A stretch of DNA of 64,000 nucleotides. Source: Aquisalinus luteolus. GTDB taxonomy: Bacteria; Pseudomonadota; Alphaproteobacteria; Caulobacterales; Parvularculaceae. The DNA is taken from positions 1 through 64,000 of the forward strand of contig NZ_VCJR02000005.1 of the NCBI RefSeq assembly GCF_009712425.2, written 5' to 3'. The position numbers and the translations under genes were made by a program. This document shows, piece by piece, positions 8,390 to 18,865 of the stretch; position 1 is the stretch's first letter; each line of letters starts with the position of its first letter. The notes beneath the pieces were generated by a model. The model made no database searches. It saw nothing but the letters and a program-made list of their open reading frames with translations, and was not told the origin of the DNA.

Positions 8390-9343
8390 ATGACCAAACA
8401 AAAGTATGGAGCAGACCACGATCCCAATTTCACGCGTCAGCTTCGCAATCATTCTCAGGGCGAGGACGCAATAAACAATCACTTCGGAAATAAGTGGGAT
8501 GCAAGACATGGCGATGACCTTACGCGAGCCGAAGAAGAAACGAAACAAGCTGACGCTGACCTTCGGGAAACTGAGCGTCAGCTAGCGAGAGCACAGAAAA
8601 CACTTGAGGGGACGGACCGATATACGCGGAAAGGACACTCGCCTGAAGTCGCCGACGGTAGCGATACCGATACAGCTTTCAAGAATTGGTCGATATTCGA
8701 CCGTATAATTGTGCTAGTTGCCCTGGTTGCAAGTATTATTCTGCTGGCATTGGGATCGACCAATGTAGCGACGGTTATTCTGGCTTCGGGAATTCCCGTA
8801 TTCGTCGATCAGCCGATATTAGCGTGGCTGTTAGCAGGTCTTGTTCCAGCCGCAGCAATTGCGCTCAAGAGCGCATACCATCTCTTCGATCTTGATGGCA
8901 GCCGACGAGTCTTTTCGCTCGCAACTTTTGGGATCGCAGGAGTGATGGTCTTAATCTGGATTGTCCTGTTCTCTCTGAGCTTCGAAGGAGCAACGCCAGA
9001 TATCGACTATTCAAACTTTGCTGCGGATAACGGCACTCACGACAACGGTATCACCGCGCTGCGCAACATAGTTCAGATCCTTGCCGAAGTCCTGATCGGT
9101 GCGGCTCTGTTCCTGGTGATCGACAAAATCATCGCGAGCTATCGTAGCAATTACCGCACTCCGAAGGAGGAATATCTAGAGGCGGAGCAGGCCGTTGTAC
9201 TCTGGGAAGCGCGGCTCTCCGCTGCCCGTTCTGTTGCAAACGGGAAGAAGGGTGAATTCTCCCGTCTTAAAGCATCGCGAGCGGAATATGTGGGTGAGGC
9301 TCTTGCTGATTGGCTTTCCCAGCAATCCAGTAAGCGGTCTTGA
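8390..9343 (+). CDS. Membrane protein with four helices and flanking coiled coils
   Basis: A 317-residue protein from ATG 8390 with an AGAGGAA ribosome site. Residues 45-75 form a charged coiled coil. Four membrane segments follow, at about 103-122, 142-160, 173-198 and 230-247. A second charged helical region covers residues 260-310. There is no signal peptide or known transporter motif. It ends 18 bases before the start of the exported vWA-like protein gene, so the two almost certainly form one operon. This pairing suggests a membrane partner for that exported protein. I recognise no family. Confidence 0.65.
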   Translation: MTKQKYGADHDPNFTRQLRNHSQGEDAINNHFGNKWDARHGDDLTRAEEETKQADADLRETERQLARAQKTLEGTDRYTRKGHSPEVADGSDTDTAFKNWSIFDRIIVLVALVASIILLALGSTNVATVILASGIPVFVDQPILAWLLAGLVPAAAIALKSAYHLFDLDGSRRVFSLATFGIAGVMVLIWIVLFSLSFEGATPDIDYSNFAADNGTHDNGITALRNIVQILAEVLIGAALFLVIDKIIASYRSNYRTPKEEYLEAEQAVVLWEARLSAARSVANGKKGEFSRLKASRAEYVGEALADWLSQQSSKRS

Positions 9344-9361
9344 ACCATGAGGAGATTTTGT

Positions 9362-10648
9362 ATGAATGTATTTAGGAATGCACTTGCTGCCACGGTTTCG
9401 ATCCTAGCTTTCACGATCTGTCCCGCCAGAGCCGATAGTCTGGCGATAGGTCTGTCTTCAAGCGGATCCGAAGAACTGAAGAAATCGGAAGTTAGTGATA
9501 CGATTCGACTACTTGCCGAGACAGTACGACCAGGTGAAACAGGCTTCGTCTACAACGCTACCACCGGCGAACTTCTCTGCACATTCGAAGTGCCTGACAA
9601 TAAGGGCTATGCGGCACCCAAAGCCAAACTTAACAGGAATGCCGCCTGCGTGCGTTCGCTTCTTCTGTTTGCGGAGAACGCAATTGGTTCCCTAGATGCC
9701 GGAACAATCGACCTGCCCGAATTCTTGCGGCTCTTGGCACGAAACGCGAGCGGCGCCCCCGTTGAAACAATCGTAATTTTTGGTTCACCTATTTTCAGCG
9801 ATCCTTTGTCGCCGAGCCTTTCGATGGCTGGCGGCCGCGTCCCGTCAGACGGTCATATCAGCACGCTTCGCCCAAACTCTTCTTATAGTCTCTCTGGATT
9901 TGGAAAGACTCTGGATGGTGTGGCTATTCATTTTTCGAGTGAGGGCTATTCCTGGATAGTCAATGATGAGCACGAATATCTTACCCGACGATTCTGGTCG
10001 CTCAGCGCCAACGCGCTCGGGGCCGAGTTGGTGACCTTCCACTCCGACCGTGATCAAGTTATCCAGCGGGTGGAAAGTAACGTTCGTCAACCAGCTGAAC
10101 GATATGCGGTTTCCGATTCGGACAAGCTGGAAATGATCCAAGTTCGAATTGATAACGGTCCATACATACCGATCTATGATCGGGAATTGAGCCGTGAAAA
10201 TCTATCCGCGACTGCCTTAGCGGATGCCAGAAAAGTAGAGTTGGGGATTAGGTGGGACTGCCCGTCGTGCGATATTGATCTTTACGCACGAGCCTTTGGT
10301 GGGGCCGATATTCTATTTTTCGGCCAAACGCGAACTCGCGAAGGCATCTTCCACAAAGACTTCGTTCAGGGCCGGGATTTGATGAACGGTCTAGAAACGA
10401 TCAGCTTCAGTGCACCAATCGACCTAAATGATTTACTGATAGCGGCGAACTTCTACGCGGGTGATGCTCCGCAGGGAATCTCGGGAGAAATTCGACTTGC
10501 TGTAGATGGTCAGACGTATGCAGGAGAATTCGAAATTTTAGCCAAACAGGGAAACCGGGGCGCTGAATTAACTGAACTCCTGAAAGCCGGCCAGTCACCG
10601 AATGATGGTTGGGTGGTTATTGATCCGGTCACCATCGTTACCGAATAA
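9362..10648 (+). CDS. Exported protein with vWA-like and DUF2135-like regions
   Basis: A 428-residue protein. ATG 9362 is chosen over 9347 because GAGGAG (9349-9354) sits 7 bases before it. Residues 1-24 form a signal peptide ending near PARA. Residues 25-190 resemble a degenerate von Willebrand A fold: the expected DxSxS metal site reads LSSSGS and a later strand is ETIVIFGS. Residues 290-400 contain a W-D-x-P-S-C-D-I-D-L-Y strand pattern and a later ET-I-S-F block, like the beta-sandwich called DUF2135/YfaP. These assignments are tentative. It is in an operon with the four-helix membrane protein and followed by a terminator. Confidence 0.6.
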   Translation: MNVFRNALAATVSILAFTICPARADSLAIGLSSSGSEELKKSEVSDTIRLLAETVRPGETGFVYNATTGELLCTFEVPDNKGYAAPKAKLNRNAACVRSLLLFAENAIGSLDAGTIDLPEFLRLLARNASGAPVETIVIFGSPIFSDPLSPSLSMAGGRVPSDGHISTLRPNSSYSLSGFGKTLDGVAIHFSSEGYSWIVNDEHEYLTRRFWSLSANALGAELVTFHSDRDQVIQRVESNVRQPAERYAVSDSDKLEMIQVRIDNGPYIPIYDRELSRENLSATALADARKVELGIRWDCPSCDIDLYARAFGGADILFFGQTRTREGIFHKDFVQGRDLMNGLETISFSAPIDLNDLLIAANFYAGDAPQGISGEIRLAVDGQTYAGEFEILAKQGNRGAELTELLKAGQSPNDGWVVIDPVTIVTE

Positions 10649-10670
10649 TAGATCGCCCAGCCAAAGGTTT

Positions 10671-10697
10671 AGCCCTGCCTGAATTGGCAGGGCTTTA
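10671..10697 (+). terminator. Intrinsic terminator
   Basis: AGCCCTGCC-TGAATT-GGCAGGGCT is a perfect 9-bp stem with TTT then a run of A residues. It ends the two-gene operon at 8390-10648; the A-run could also let it work on the opposite strand. Confidence 0.7.
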
Positions 10698-10769
10698 AAA
10701 AAAAACCTCCAGCATCCGACACTTCGGCCTCCGACACTGATCAATACGGAAACAATGACGGGGTGAACG

Positions 10770-12413
10770 ATGTCCAAGAAAGCCGATAAAACGAAAATCA
10801 GCGTACCCGCACAGATTCTAGGGCTCCCGCCTCTTTACTGGCTGACGAAGGAAACGGCCCCCCTGATCCATAGTGAAGACTGGTTCCTGGTCCCTTTGTT
10901 TGTCTGGTTTATGACAGCTGCATTGACGTTGGAGTTCACAGGAACGCTTTGTAAGTTCACTCCACGAATATTACGGCAACGCAACGCCAAACGGCCGCAA
11001 GGTCATAAAGGAACCGCTAGTTGGGCAACGCTGTCCGAAGTTCGCCGTGCATCCAATCGGAAGCGCGGCTTTTTTGCAGGCGCGATCGGTAACTTCGCCG
11101 CCTTTTTCGAAATTGAGACATCAGGGATGGTGTTGGCTCCCGCCGGCGGAGCGAAAACCATCGGCTTTGTAATCCCAGCGTTGCTTAATAACCCGATGAG
11201 CATGCTGGTCACGGATCTGAAGGGAAGCCTCGCCTGCGTGACGGCACGGCATCGTCGGAAAAAGCTCGGTCACAGAACCTATTTCCTTAATCCCGGCGGA
11301 TTGTTCACTAATACTCTCGGACCAACCACTCGCTTCAATCCCTTGCATGTTTTGATCAAGGATTGGGCCAATCCAGAGCGTCACAAATTCCTAATGACGG
11401 ATGTGCGCGGTTTAGCGAAACAGCTTCTTCCTGAACCACCAAATGCAGGCGAGAACACGTTCTTCAGAGATGGGTCGCGGGCGTTGCTGGAATTCACGAT
11501 GGCCTACCTTGTAACGTCCTACGGCAAAGTGACTCTCAGCGAGATGCTCTCGCTTCTGAGAGATGTCGAACGGCTTGAGGGTGCTCTTCACACTGGTAGA
11601 TTTAGCGACGCGCTTAGTGGCGATTTAGCGTCCTCTGCTGCGGATATTCTCGGTAAATTAGGTGACGGTGATCGGCGTCAATTCGAATCGTTCCGTGAGG
11701 GTGCACTTCAGGTGCTTCGACCGTTCTCCCCAAGCGGAGTTCTGGCGGCAGCCACTGAGGAAAGCGATTTTGATTTTGCTGAGATGAAAACCGGCAAAGT
11801 GACGGTTTATCTGATCTGTGATCCAACGCAGCAAGAAGTATTTGAAAGTTGGATTGGTCTTGTTTCCAAGGGTGCAATAACGGAGCTTATCAGGAGTGAA
11901 AGCCGCAATCCCGTGCTGCTTTTACTTGATGAGGCAACCAACTTCAAAATCGAATCTCTGCCTAAACTGCTCACATCTGTGCGCGAGTTCGGCATACGGG
12001 TCTTTGTGGTACTGCAGGAACTAGAACAATGGGCGCACGTTTATGGACGCGAGTCCCTGGAGACTTTGCTTTCGCAGACAGAACTGAAAATCATCCATGG
12101 TTCACGCTCCCAGAAAACCTGTGAACTTGTCTCCAAAATGCTCGGTAATAGGTCTGTGCGTGCGGAATCATTCAATACCGGCAAGCATATTTTCGACCAG
12201 GTAACCCGTTCGGTCTCGGAAATTGGCGTACCGCTGAAAACACCTGAACAAATTTCGCAAATGAAAGAAGCTATTGTTTTCTACAAAAATCTGCCGCCCA
12301 TCTTAGTCGATAAAGTGGGATATCACGAAATTAGTCCGTGGCGTCGATGGGCCGATGCCAATCCGTATTTTGGGCAGAAGCGTTTCAGAGGGAAAGTTAG
12401 GCTACGGCTTTAG
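10770..12413 (+). CDS. VirD4/TraG-like coupling ATPase with altered Walker A
   Basis: A 547-residue protein. A hydrophobic segment at about 38-60 is followed by the arrangement typical of type IV coupling proteins: an HKGTASWAT strand, then the nucleotide loop region, VIPALLNNPMSMLVTDLKGS, and a Walker B LLLLDEATNF near residue 385, followed by VVLQELEQW. The nucleotide loop at 123-130 reads APAGGAKT: the Lys-Thr remain, but both canonical glycines around them are Ala. Coupling proteins pump DNA or protein substrates into type IV secretion channels. No relaxase or mating-pore gene is in the window, so the partner is unknown. Only a weak ribosome site precedes the ATG. Confidence 0.8.
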   Translation: MSKKADKTKISVPAQILGLPPLYWLTKETAPLIHSEDWFLVPLFVWFMTAALTLEFTGTLCKFTPRILRQRNAKRPQGHKGTASWATLSEVRRASNRKRGFFAGAIGNFAAFFEIETSGMVLAPAGGAKTIGFVIPALLNNPMSMLVTDLKGSLACVTARHRRKKLGHRTYFLNPGGLFTNTLGPTTRFNPLHVLIKDWANPERHKFLMTDVRGLAKQLLPEPPNAGENTFFRDGSRALLEFTMAYLVTSYGKVTLSEMLSLLRDVERLEGALHTGRFSDALSGDLASSAADILGKLGDGDRRQFESFREGALQVLRPFSPSGVLAAATEESDFDFAEMKTGKVTVYLICDPTQQEVFESWIGLVSKGAITELIRSESRNPVLLLLDEATNFKIESLPKLLTSVREFGIRVFVVLQELEQWAHVYGRESLETLLSQTELKIIHGSRSQKTCELVSKMLGNRSVRAESFNTGKHIFDQVTRSVSEIGVPLKTPEQISQMKEAIVFYKNLPPILVDKVGYHEISPWRRWADANPYFGQKRFRGKVRLRL

Positions 12414-12414
12414 A

Positions 12415-12750
12415 TCAGCCCCCCACAATCTGATGGCAGCAAAGTTTCATCATTTCAGCTTTTAGCAACTCCAATTCTCCGGTGCGGTGGCTGAGCTGAT
12501 TGTAGCGTTCTAGAACGAGGAAACCGGTAGTGTCTTCGGTTTGCTCGATGCTCGCGCGATAGGCGGTATCCAAGATGATGGCAAAGAGTGCATCGATAAG
12601 TAATGCCTGGCTTGCCCCTTCGTCTTCAAGACGCTGGGTGAATTCGGTCAACGCTCTCGAAATATCCTCAGGGCTGAAGGTCTGGTCTGCGACCAGATTC
12701 AGAACTGAATTATCATTCTTTGCATGTCTAAATGGTACATCTTCACTCAT
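12415..12750 (-). CDS. Hypothetical acidic helical protein
   Basis: A 111-residue acidic protein, predicted mostly alpha-helical, with a Cys-Cys pair near the C terminus. It is convergent with the coupling-protein gene, the two stop codons being two bases apart. I recognise no domain. A weak ribosome site makes the start uncertain. The tight convergent packing and a frame open along its whole length support it as a gene. Confidence 0.5.
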   Translation of the reverse strand: MSEDVPFRHAKNDNSVLNLVADQTFSPEDISRALTEFTQRLEDEGASQALLIDALFAIILDTAYRASIEQTEDTTGFLVLERYNQLSHRTGELELLKAEMMKLCCHQIVGG

Positions 12751-12815
12751 TACACTGAGTATACCAGATATCTCCTCTCGTTCTCAAATTTATCAACTCA
12801 GCGGGAGCTAAACCA

Positions 12816-13508
12816 ATGTCACTCAAGCGAGAATTGGAATCTATCGATCTGCCAGCATTTCGTTCAATCGCCGGCAACGCAAAGGCGTTCCGCTCGATTG
12901 CACATGTTGAGCTATGGGCAAAGAATGCTCGTCAGCAAGTTGCCGAACATATTCGCGATAATCGGGAAGCCTGGTTGAATCAAGAAAGGGAACGTATTGC
13001 GCTGGCACGCCACCAAGAAGCGCCACAGCTCAATCCGCCCAATATGGCACGTCCAACAATCGAGCAAGAGGCCCAGCGCGCTGTAAGTCTCAAAGCTGAA
13101 GGATATATGGCTGAAGTGGCACGTCTGCGCCAGGCCCAGATTGAAGAGATAACTCGCACTCCTAACTTTGATCCGCAACGCACGCCGGTCGATCGGTCGC
13201 AGGCTGATAGACAGAATCGAGAGCCGGCTCATCCTCTCAAGAAGGACACACACAGACTTATTGACCGGGGATGCAGGACGCTTGCGAAAGTAGAGCGTCA
13301 TTTTGGCAAAATGCGTCAAACGTGGATCGAGCAGGCCCAGGCGCGTGGCTCTGAAGATGCGGTGGGCGATGTCTATCGCAATTACCGAGCGCGAAAAGAC
13401 TTGGTGCGACAAGCCATGCACCGGATCAATGATCGAAGCTTCAAAGCGCACGGTATCGATCGCGCCGTCCCAGAAAACAATGTGAAAAGTGGGCCAGAAA
13501 TGGCGTGA
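12816..13508 (+). CDS. Hypothetical basic helical protein of the element
   Basis: A 230-residue protein from ATG 12816, with GGGAG upstream. It is rich in Arg, Gln, Glu and Ala and appears almost wholly helical, with likely coiled coils at about 40-70 and 85-115. No membrane segment, signal peptide or catalytic motif is visible. Composition and location beside the coupling ATPase would fit a DNA-processing accessory protein, but I see no relaxase or known accessory motif. It is divergent from the 111-residue gene at 12415. Confidence 0.55.
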   Translation: MSLKRELESIDLPAFRSIAGNAKAFRSIAHVELWAKNARQQVAEHIRDNREAWLNQERERIALARHQEAPQLNPPNMARPTIEQEAQRAVSLKAEGYMAEVARLRQAQIEEITRTPNFDPQRTPVDRSQADRQNREPAHPLKKDTHRLIDRGCRTLAKVERHFGKMRQTWIEQAQARGSEDAVGDVYRNYRARKDLVRQAMHRINDRSFKAHGIDRAVPENNVKSGPEMA

Positions 13509-13690
13509 TGATCTTAGGGGTTTCGCTGTGACGGCATGGCTCAAACATGACATCTAGGAATAAATTCCTTGATTATTCAGTCGTTATTCTGTATACAGAT
13601 GTCTTTGATTGGCGGCTTCGCGCGAGATCGGATTTTCGGTTTCTGGGCGAGCCGCCTTTTTCGTTGGCACTGATACAAAGGAGAAAAGCC

Positions 13691-14059
13691 ATGAGCAACA
13701 ATACCACCCCAAGCAATCCACCCGTCGAGACGCTGCGCGACGGCAGTCTGAAAGCGACCATCTGGCGCAACGAAGGCGAGAGCGGGCCGTATTTTACGAC
13801 TACCTTCGCCAAGACCTACGAGACGCAAAACGGTAAGCTGCGCGACACTACCGGCTTTACGGGGCCGGAATTGCTGCGCGTCGCGGAGCTGGCCAGAGCG
13901 GCCTATGCGCATACCATCACCCTGCGACGTGATCCCGAACCGCAGGGCGAACAATCTCGCGAGGAGCCGGAGCCACGCCGTAGCGGCGGCGGTACTTCGC
14001 AATATGCGCGGCGGCGGTCTCCTGACGGCCTGAGCGACCATTTTCCCAACTACGACTGA
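13691..14059 (+). CDS. Small conserved-type companion of the serine integrase
   Basis: A 122-residue protein. ATG 13691 is chosen because AGGAGAAAAG lies directly upstream. Residues 15-75 form a compact domain (DGSLKATIWRNEGE, then YFTTTFAKTYE, then GFTGPELLRVAELARAAY), and the C terminus is disordered, rich in Glu, Arg, Gly and Ser. From memory, proteins of this pattern recur next to large serine recombinases in alphaproteobacterial elements. Its biochemical role is unknown to me. It is the first of three tightly packed plus-strand genes ending in the integrase. Confidence 0.65.
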   Translation: MSNNTTPSNPPVETLRDGSLKATIWRNEGESGPYFTTTFAKTYETQNGKLRDTTGFTGPELLRVAELARAAYAHTITLRRDPEPQGEQSREEPEPRRSGGGTSQYARRRSPDGLSDHFPNYD

Positions 14060-14077
14060 TCGAAGAGAGAGAAAGCC

Positions 14078-14340
14078 ATGCAGCCACCCGAACCCGCCGA
14101 TTTCCTGTATCTGTTCGAGGATGACGAGGATATCACCGAGAAACAGGCACTTGATTATCTGCAGAGCCTGATGACGGTGCTGCAGGGCTTTGTCGATCTC
14201 GGTTTCAGTATCGATTCTGTCCACAATTGTTTGCCGCACAACATCCTCGAAAGTACCAGAAACCCTGCAAATGCAGTAAAATCGAAAGGTGCTCGAACAC
14301 CGTTCGAGACTGCGGCGCTCGTTGCCGCAGAAAGCGAGGA

Positions 14341-14344
<4 letters not shown>
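14078..14344 (+). CDS. Small companion protein overlapping the integrase start
   Basis: An 88-residue acidic protein, with GAGAGAGAAAG before its ATG. It is mainly helical (DEDITEKQALDYLQSLMTVLQG) with no known motif. Its stop codon overlaps the integrase start (ATGATG), which implies translational coupling. It may control integrase output or recombination direction, but nothing in the sequence shows this directly. Confidence 0.6.
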
Positions 14345-15996
<1,652 letters not shown>

Positions 15997-16046
15997 GGGA
16001 AACTGGCGGGCCGGGCAACATGCGTTTGCGCTTGCTTCGAGCAATA

Positions 16047-16073
16047 GAAAAGGCGGCACCTTTGGTACCACCT
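16047..16073 (-). terminator. Intrinsic terminator of the YbjN-like gene
   Basis: On the minus strand GGTGGTACC-AAA-GGTGCCGCC forms a 9-bp stem with two G-U pairs, followed by TTTTCT. It lies about 29 bases after the stop of the exported protein gene at 16102. Confidence 0.6.
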
Positions 16074-16101
16074 CACAGTATTCACTTCTTGAGATTAACG
16101 C

Positions 16102-16872
16102 CTATTCGTCGCCATTGGCCGGGTTGTTGACCGTTATGTTGACGATCTTGCCGGGGGTCTGCCTGTCTGCCTCGACGAGGACGCGGACAAATTCGGCGGT
16201 CGTCTCGAGGCTGGCCTGGTGGCTAGAGGCGCTGATGCCGGCAAGCTGTGCAGCACCTTCATCGGCGAAGACCTGTTGCAGGTTCAACCCGTTGGCAGAC
16301 AGGTCGCCGAGATAGGATTTCTGGCTGACAGTGGTGGTTGCCGTGACCAGGCTCTCCTGCAGCATTTCTGCCTGCACGAGGAAGACACTGAGCGAGGTGA
16401 CGAAATTGCCCCGCGGCATGCCGTAATCTGAAATCTCGTACCGGTTGATAAAGGCAGAGCCGCCCTCTTCGATACCGGCGCTGGTGAACGGATAGCGGTA
16501 GTTGAACGAGGTCACCGTGCGCTGGTCGATATCGCCGCCGAACACGGCTGTCATCGACACGCCGACACAGCCGGCGGCAACGCCGTTCTTGCACGCTGTC
16601 GGCATAAGCACGAAGGACATGCCGCTCGGCGCCTCTGCGATGATCACCTTCTGGCCCTGCGGCGCGGTGCGCCCCTGCCATTTCAGGCCGAGTTCCTGCA
16701 GGATCGGGACGATGTTCTCGACATCGTAATCATACATCAGCTTGCCCGCATCGCTGATGATCTCGGTCGCATCAGGCTTTGCTGCCAGGCTGTTGCCCTG
16801 CGCCGCTGCACCGCCGATACCGACGCCAGCCACCAGTGCGGCAATGGCAATTCCTGCGCTCAGTTTCTTCAT
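16102..16872 (-). CDS. Exported YbjN-like domain protein
   Basis: A 256-residue protein. The signal peptide (MKKL, an Ala/Gly/Val-rich core, cut near AAAQ) covers residues 1-25. The next 120 residues fit the YbjN/type III chaperone-like fold: an ISDAGKLMYDYDVEN helix and then strands with a CKNGVAAGCVGVSM segment containing a likely disulphide pair. The C-terminal part is helical and ends acidic. Members of this group have no settled biochemical role. It is the first core gene after the integration site and is a single transcription unit with its own terminator. Confidence 0.65.
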   Translation of the reverse strand: MKKLSAGIAIAALVAGVGIGGAAAQGNSLAAKPDATEIISDAGKLMYDYDVENIVPILQELGLKWQGRTAPQGQKVIIAEAPSGMSFVLMPTACKNGVAAGCVGVSMTAVFGGDIDQRTVTSFNYRYPFTSAGIEEGGSAFINRYEISDYGMPRGNFVTSLSVFLVQAEMLQESLVTATTTVSQKSYLGDLSANGLNLQQVFADEGAAQLAGISASSHQASLETTAEFVRVLVEADRQTPGKIVNITVNNPANGDE

Positions 16873-17137
16873 GATAGACCCCTTCCCACGGATATCTATG
16901 CCAGCTTCGAACTGGCCAACTCAACTGCCGGAAGGCCCCGGCAACCCCATCTCTCAACGCTACTTCAAAAAGCCTAGCCGGTAAATGCGGGTCTGGCGAG
17001 TCCGCAAAGATGTGTTGCGACGAGCATGGGTGCGGCGAGATTTTCACTGACAAATAACCAATTCCGTGCTTATAGGCGCCCTACAGGCGCATGCTGATGG
17101 AGCTGCGCCGCACATTCAAACGCGAAGCACCTTGACC

Positions 17138-18706
17138 ATGACAGACAATGACAAGCCCCGCCGGGGCAAACCCTCCCATTCATCTGGCCGCTCCTTTTCC
17201 GGTAAACCGGAAGGCCGTTCCTTCGATCGCAGGGATCGGGATGGGCGTCCTGACGACCGCAAAGGTCCGCCACGCAAGGGCCCTCCGAAAGGGCCGAGAC
17301 CGCCGCGCCGCGAGGAGCGCCGTCCGGAGGAGACCGCCGAGGAAGGTGCCCGCCGCCTCGCCAGGGCGGCCGAAGAGAAATACGAATTCCTCGAAAGCAA
17401 GATGCCGGGCCTCGCCGCCCGCCGCGCCGCGCTCGATATTCTCGGCATCATGCGCCGTGGCCGCTCGCTGGACGAAGCGCTGGCGCAGGGCCGCTCCTTC
17501 AATGTATTGCAGGGACCGGACCGGGCGTTCGCGCGCAACATGATATCGACATACTGGCGCCGCCGTGGCTCGCTCGATGCGATCATCGGCGCCTATCTGG
17601 ACTGGCCATTGCCGGGCAAGAGCGTCGAGGTGATGGATATCCTGCGCATCGCGGCAACACAGCTGGTGCTGCTCGATACGCCGGCCCATGCCGCCGTTGC
17701 CACCGCAACCGAGCTGGCAAACCAGAAGCAGGAAACGCGCGGCTATGCCAAGCTGGTCAACGCGATCTGTCGGCGCATCGCCGAAAAGGGCAAGGACCAG
17801 CTCAATGCCCTGCCGCTGCGCACCGACACACCGGGCTGGCTGTGGCGCGCGCTGGAGCGGGCTTATGGCCCGGCGCAGGTGACCGCGATTGCCGAGGCGC
17901 ACCGCACAGAGGCACCGCTGGATATCAGCCTGAAACCGGATGCCGAGGCGACCGCGCTGACGGTGCTGGATGGCTCCATATCCCACCTGCCCAACCATGT
18001 CCGTCTGTCCGCTGCCCATGACGTCACCGCGCTGCCGGGCTTCGAGGCCGGCGACTGGTGGGTGCAGGATATTGCTGCCAGCCTGCCAGTGCGCCTGATG
18101 GGTGATGTAACGGGCAAACGTGTGCTTGACCTGTGCGCCGCGCCGGGCGGGAAAACGCTGCAGCTCGCCGCTGCCGGGGCGAGTGTCACGGCACTCGATA
18201 TCTCAGGCAACCGGCTGAAACGGCTGATGGAAAACCTGGAACGGACCGACCTTGCTGCCGAAACGGTGAAAGCGGACATGCTGGCCTGGGAACCGACCGA
18301 AGAATCCGGCGGTGCGTTCGACGCCATCCTGCTCGATGCCCCCTGCACGGCGACCGGCACTGTGCGGCGCAACCCTGATGTCGCCTGGGCGAAGTCCGAG
18401 CAGGATGTGAAGGACCTGACCAACCTGCAGACCTTCATGATCGACAGGGCGCTTGGCTTCCTGAAACCCGGCGGCCTGCTCGTCTATTGTGTCTGCTCGC
18501 TGCTGCGGGCCGAGGGCGAGGACCAGGTCAAGGCCGCGCTGGCGCGCCATGACGGGCTTTCTGTCGAACCACTGGCGGCAGACGCCCTTCCCGGCCTGGA
18601 AAAGGCTATCGCTAAGGACGGCACCATTCGCACCCTGCCCTCGATGCTGGCGACCACCGGCGGCATGGATGGTTTTTATGCTGCCGCTTTGCGCAAGCCG
18701 GAATGA
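17138..18706 (+). CDS. rsmB: RsmB-type 16S rRNA (cytosine-C5) methyltransferase
   Basis: A 522-residue protein from ATG 17138; the upstream in-frame start at 17066 would add a poorly conserved tail. Residues 1-80 form a disordered basic extension rich in Arg, Pro, Gly and Lys. A NusB-like helical domain covers about 85-230. The Rossmann methyltransferase domain has LDLCAAPGGKT for AdoMet binding, DAPCTATGTVRRNPD with one catalytic Cys, and YCVCSLL with the second. The family makes m5C967 in 16S rRNA using two cysteines. A CtrA-type box lies just beyond the 3' end, but it belongs to the next gene. The paralogue RsmF is the main alternative; the NusB-like domain favours RsmB. Confidence 0.85.
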   Translation: MTDNDKPRRGKPSHSSGRSFSGKPEGRSFDRRDRDGRPDDRKGPPRKGPPKGPRPPRREERRPEETAEEGARRLARAAEEKYEFLESKMPGLAARRAALDILGIMRRGRSLDEALAQGRSFNVLQGPDRAFARNMISTYWRRRGSLDAIIGAYLDWPLPGKSVEVMDILRIAATQLVLLDTPAHAAVATATELANQKQETRGYAKLVNAICRRIAEKGKDQLNALPLRTDTPGWLWRALERAYGPAQVTAIAEAHRTEAPLDISLKPDAEATALTVLDGSISHLPNHVRLSAAHDVTALPGFEAGDWWVQDIAASLPVRLMGDVTGKRVLDLCAAPGGKTLQLAAAGASVTALDISGNRLKRLMENLERTDLAAETVKADMLAWEPTEESGGAFDAILLDAPCTATGTVRRNPDVAWAKSEQDVKDLTNLQTFMIDRALGFLKPGGLLVYCVCSLLRAEGEDQVKAALARHDGLSVEPLAADALPGLEKAIAKDGTIRTLPSMLATTGGMDGFYAAALRKPE

Positions 18707-18730
18707 CCTCCGGGCCGACATCACGCAATC

Positions 18731-18747
18731 TTAAGCAAGAATTAACC
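18731..18747 (+). promoter_or_regulatory. CtrA-type box upstream of the Bax-inhibitor-1 gene
   Basis: TTAA-GCAAGAA-TTAACC matches the full CtrA consensus TTAA-N7-TTAAC. It lies about 119 bases before the ATG at 18866 and after the stop of the methyltransferase gene, a usual position for a CtrA-controlled promoter in Caulobacter-like alphaproteobacteria. Confidence 0.6.
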
Positions 18748-18865
18748 TTCAATCGGCTCAAGCGCCTGTAATCGATAGGTTTTTCCGATCACCACACCAT
18801 CCGGTTTGTCTTGAAAAGCGCTTCGGGATTGACGATATTGATGGGGAAACTCTTGGAGAGGAAAT

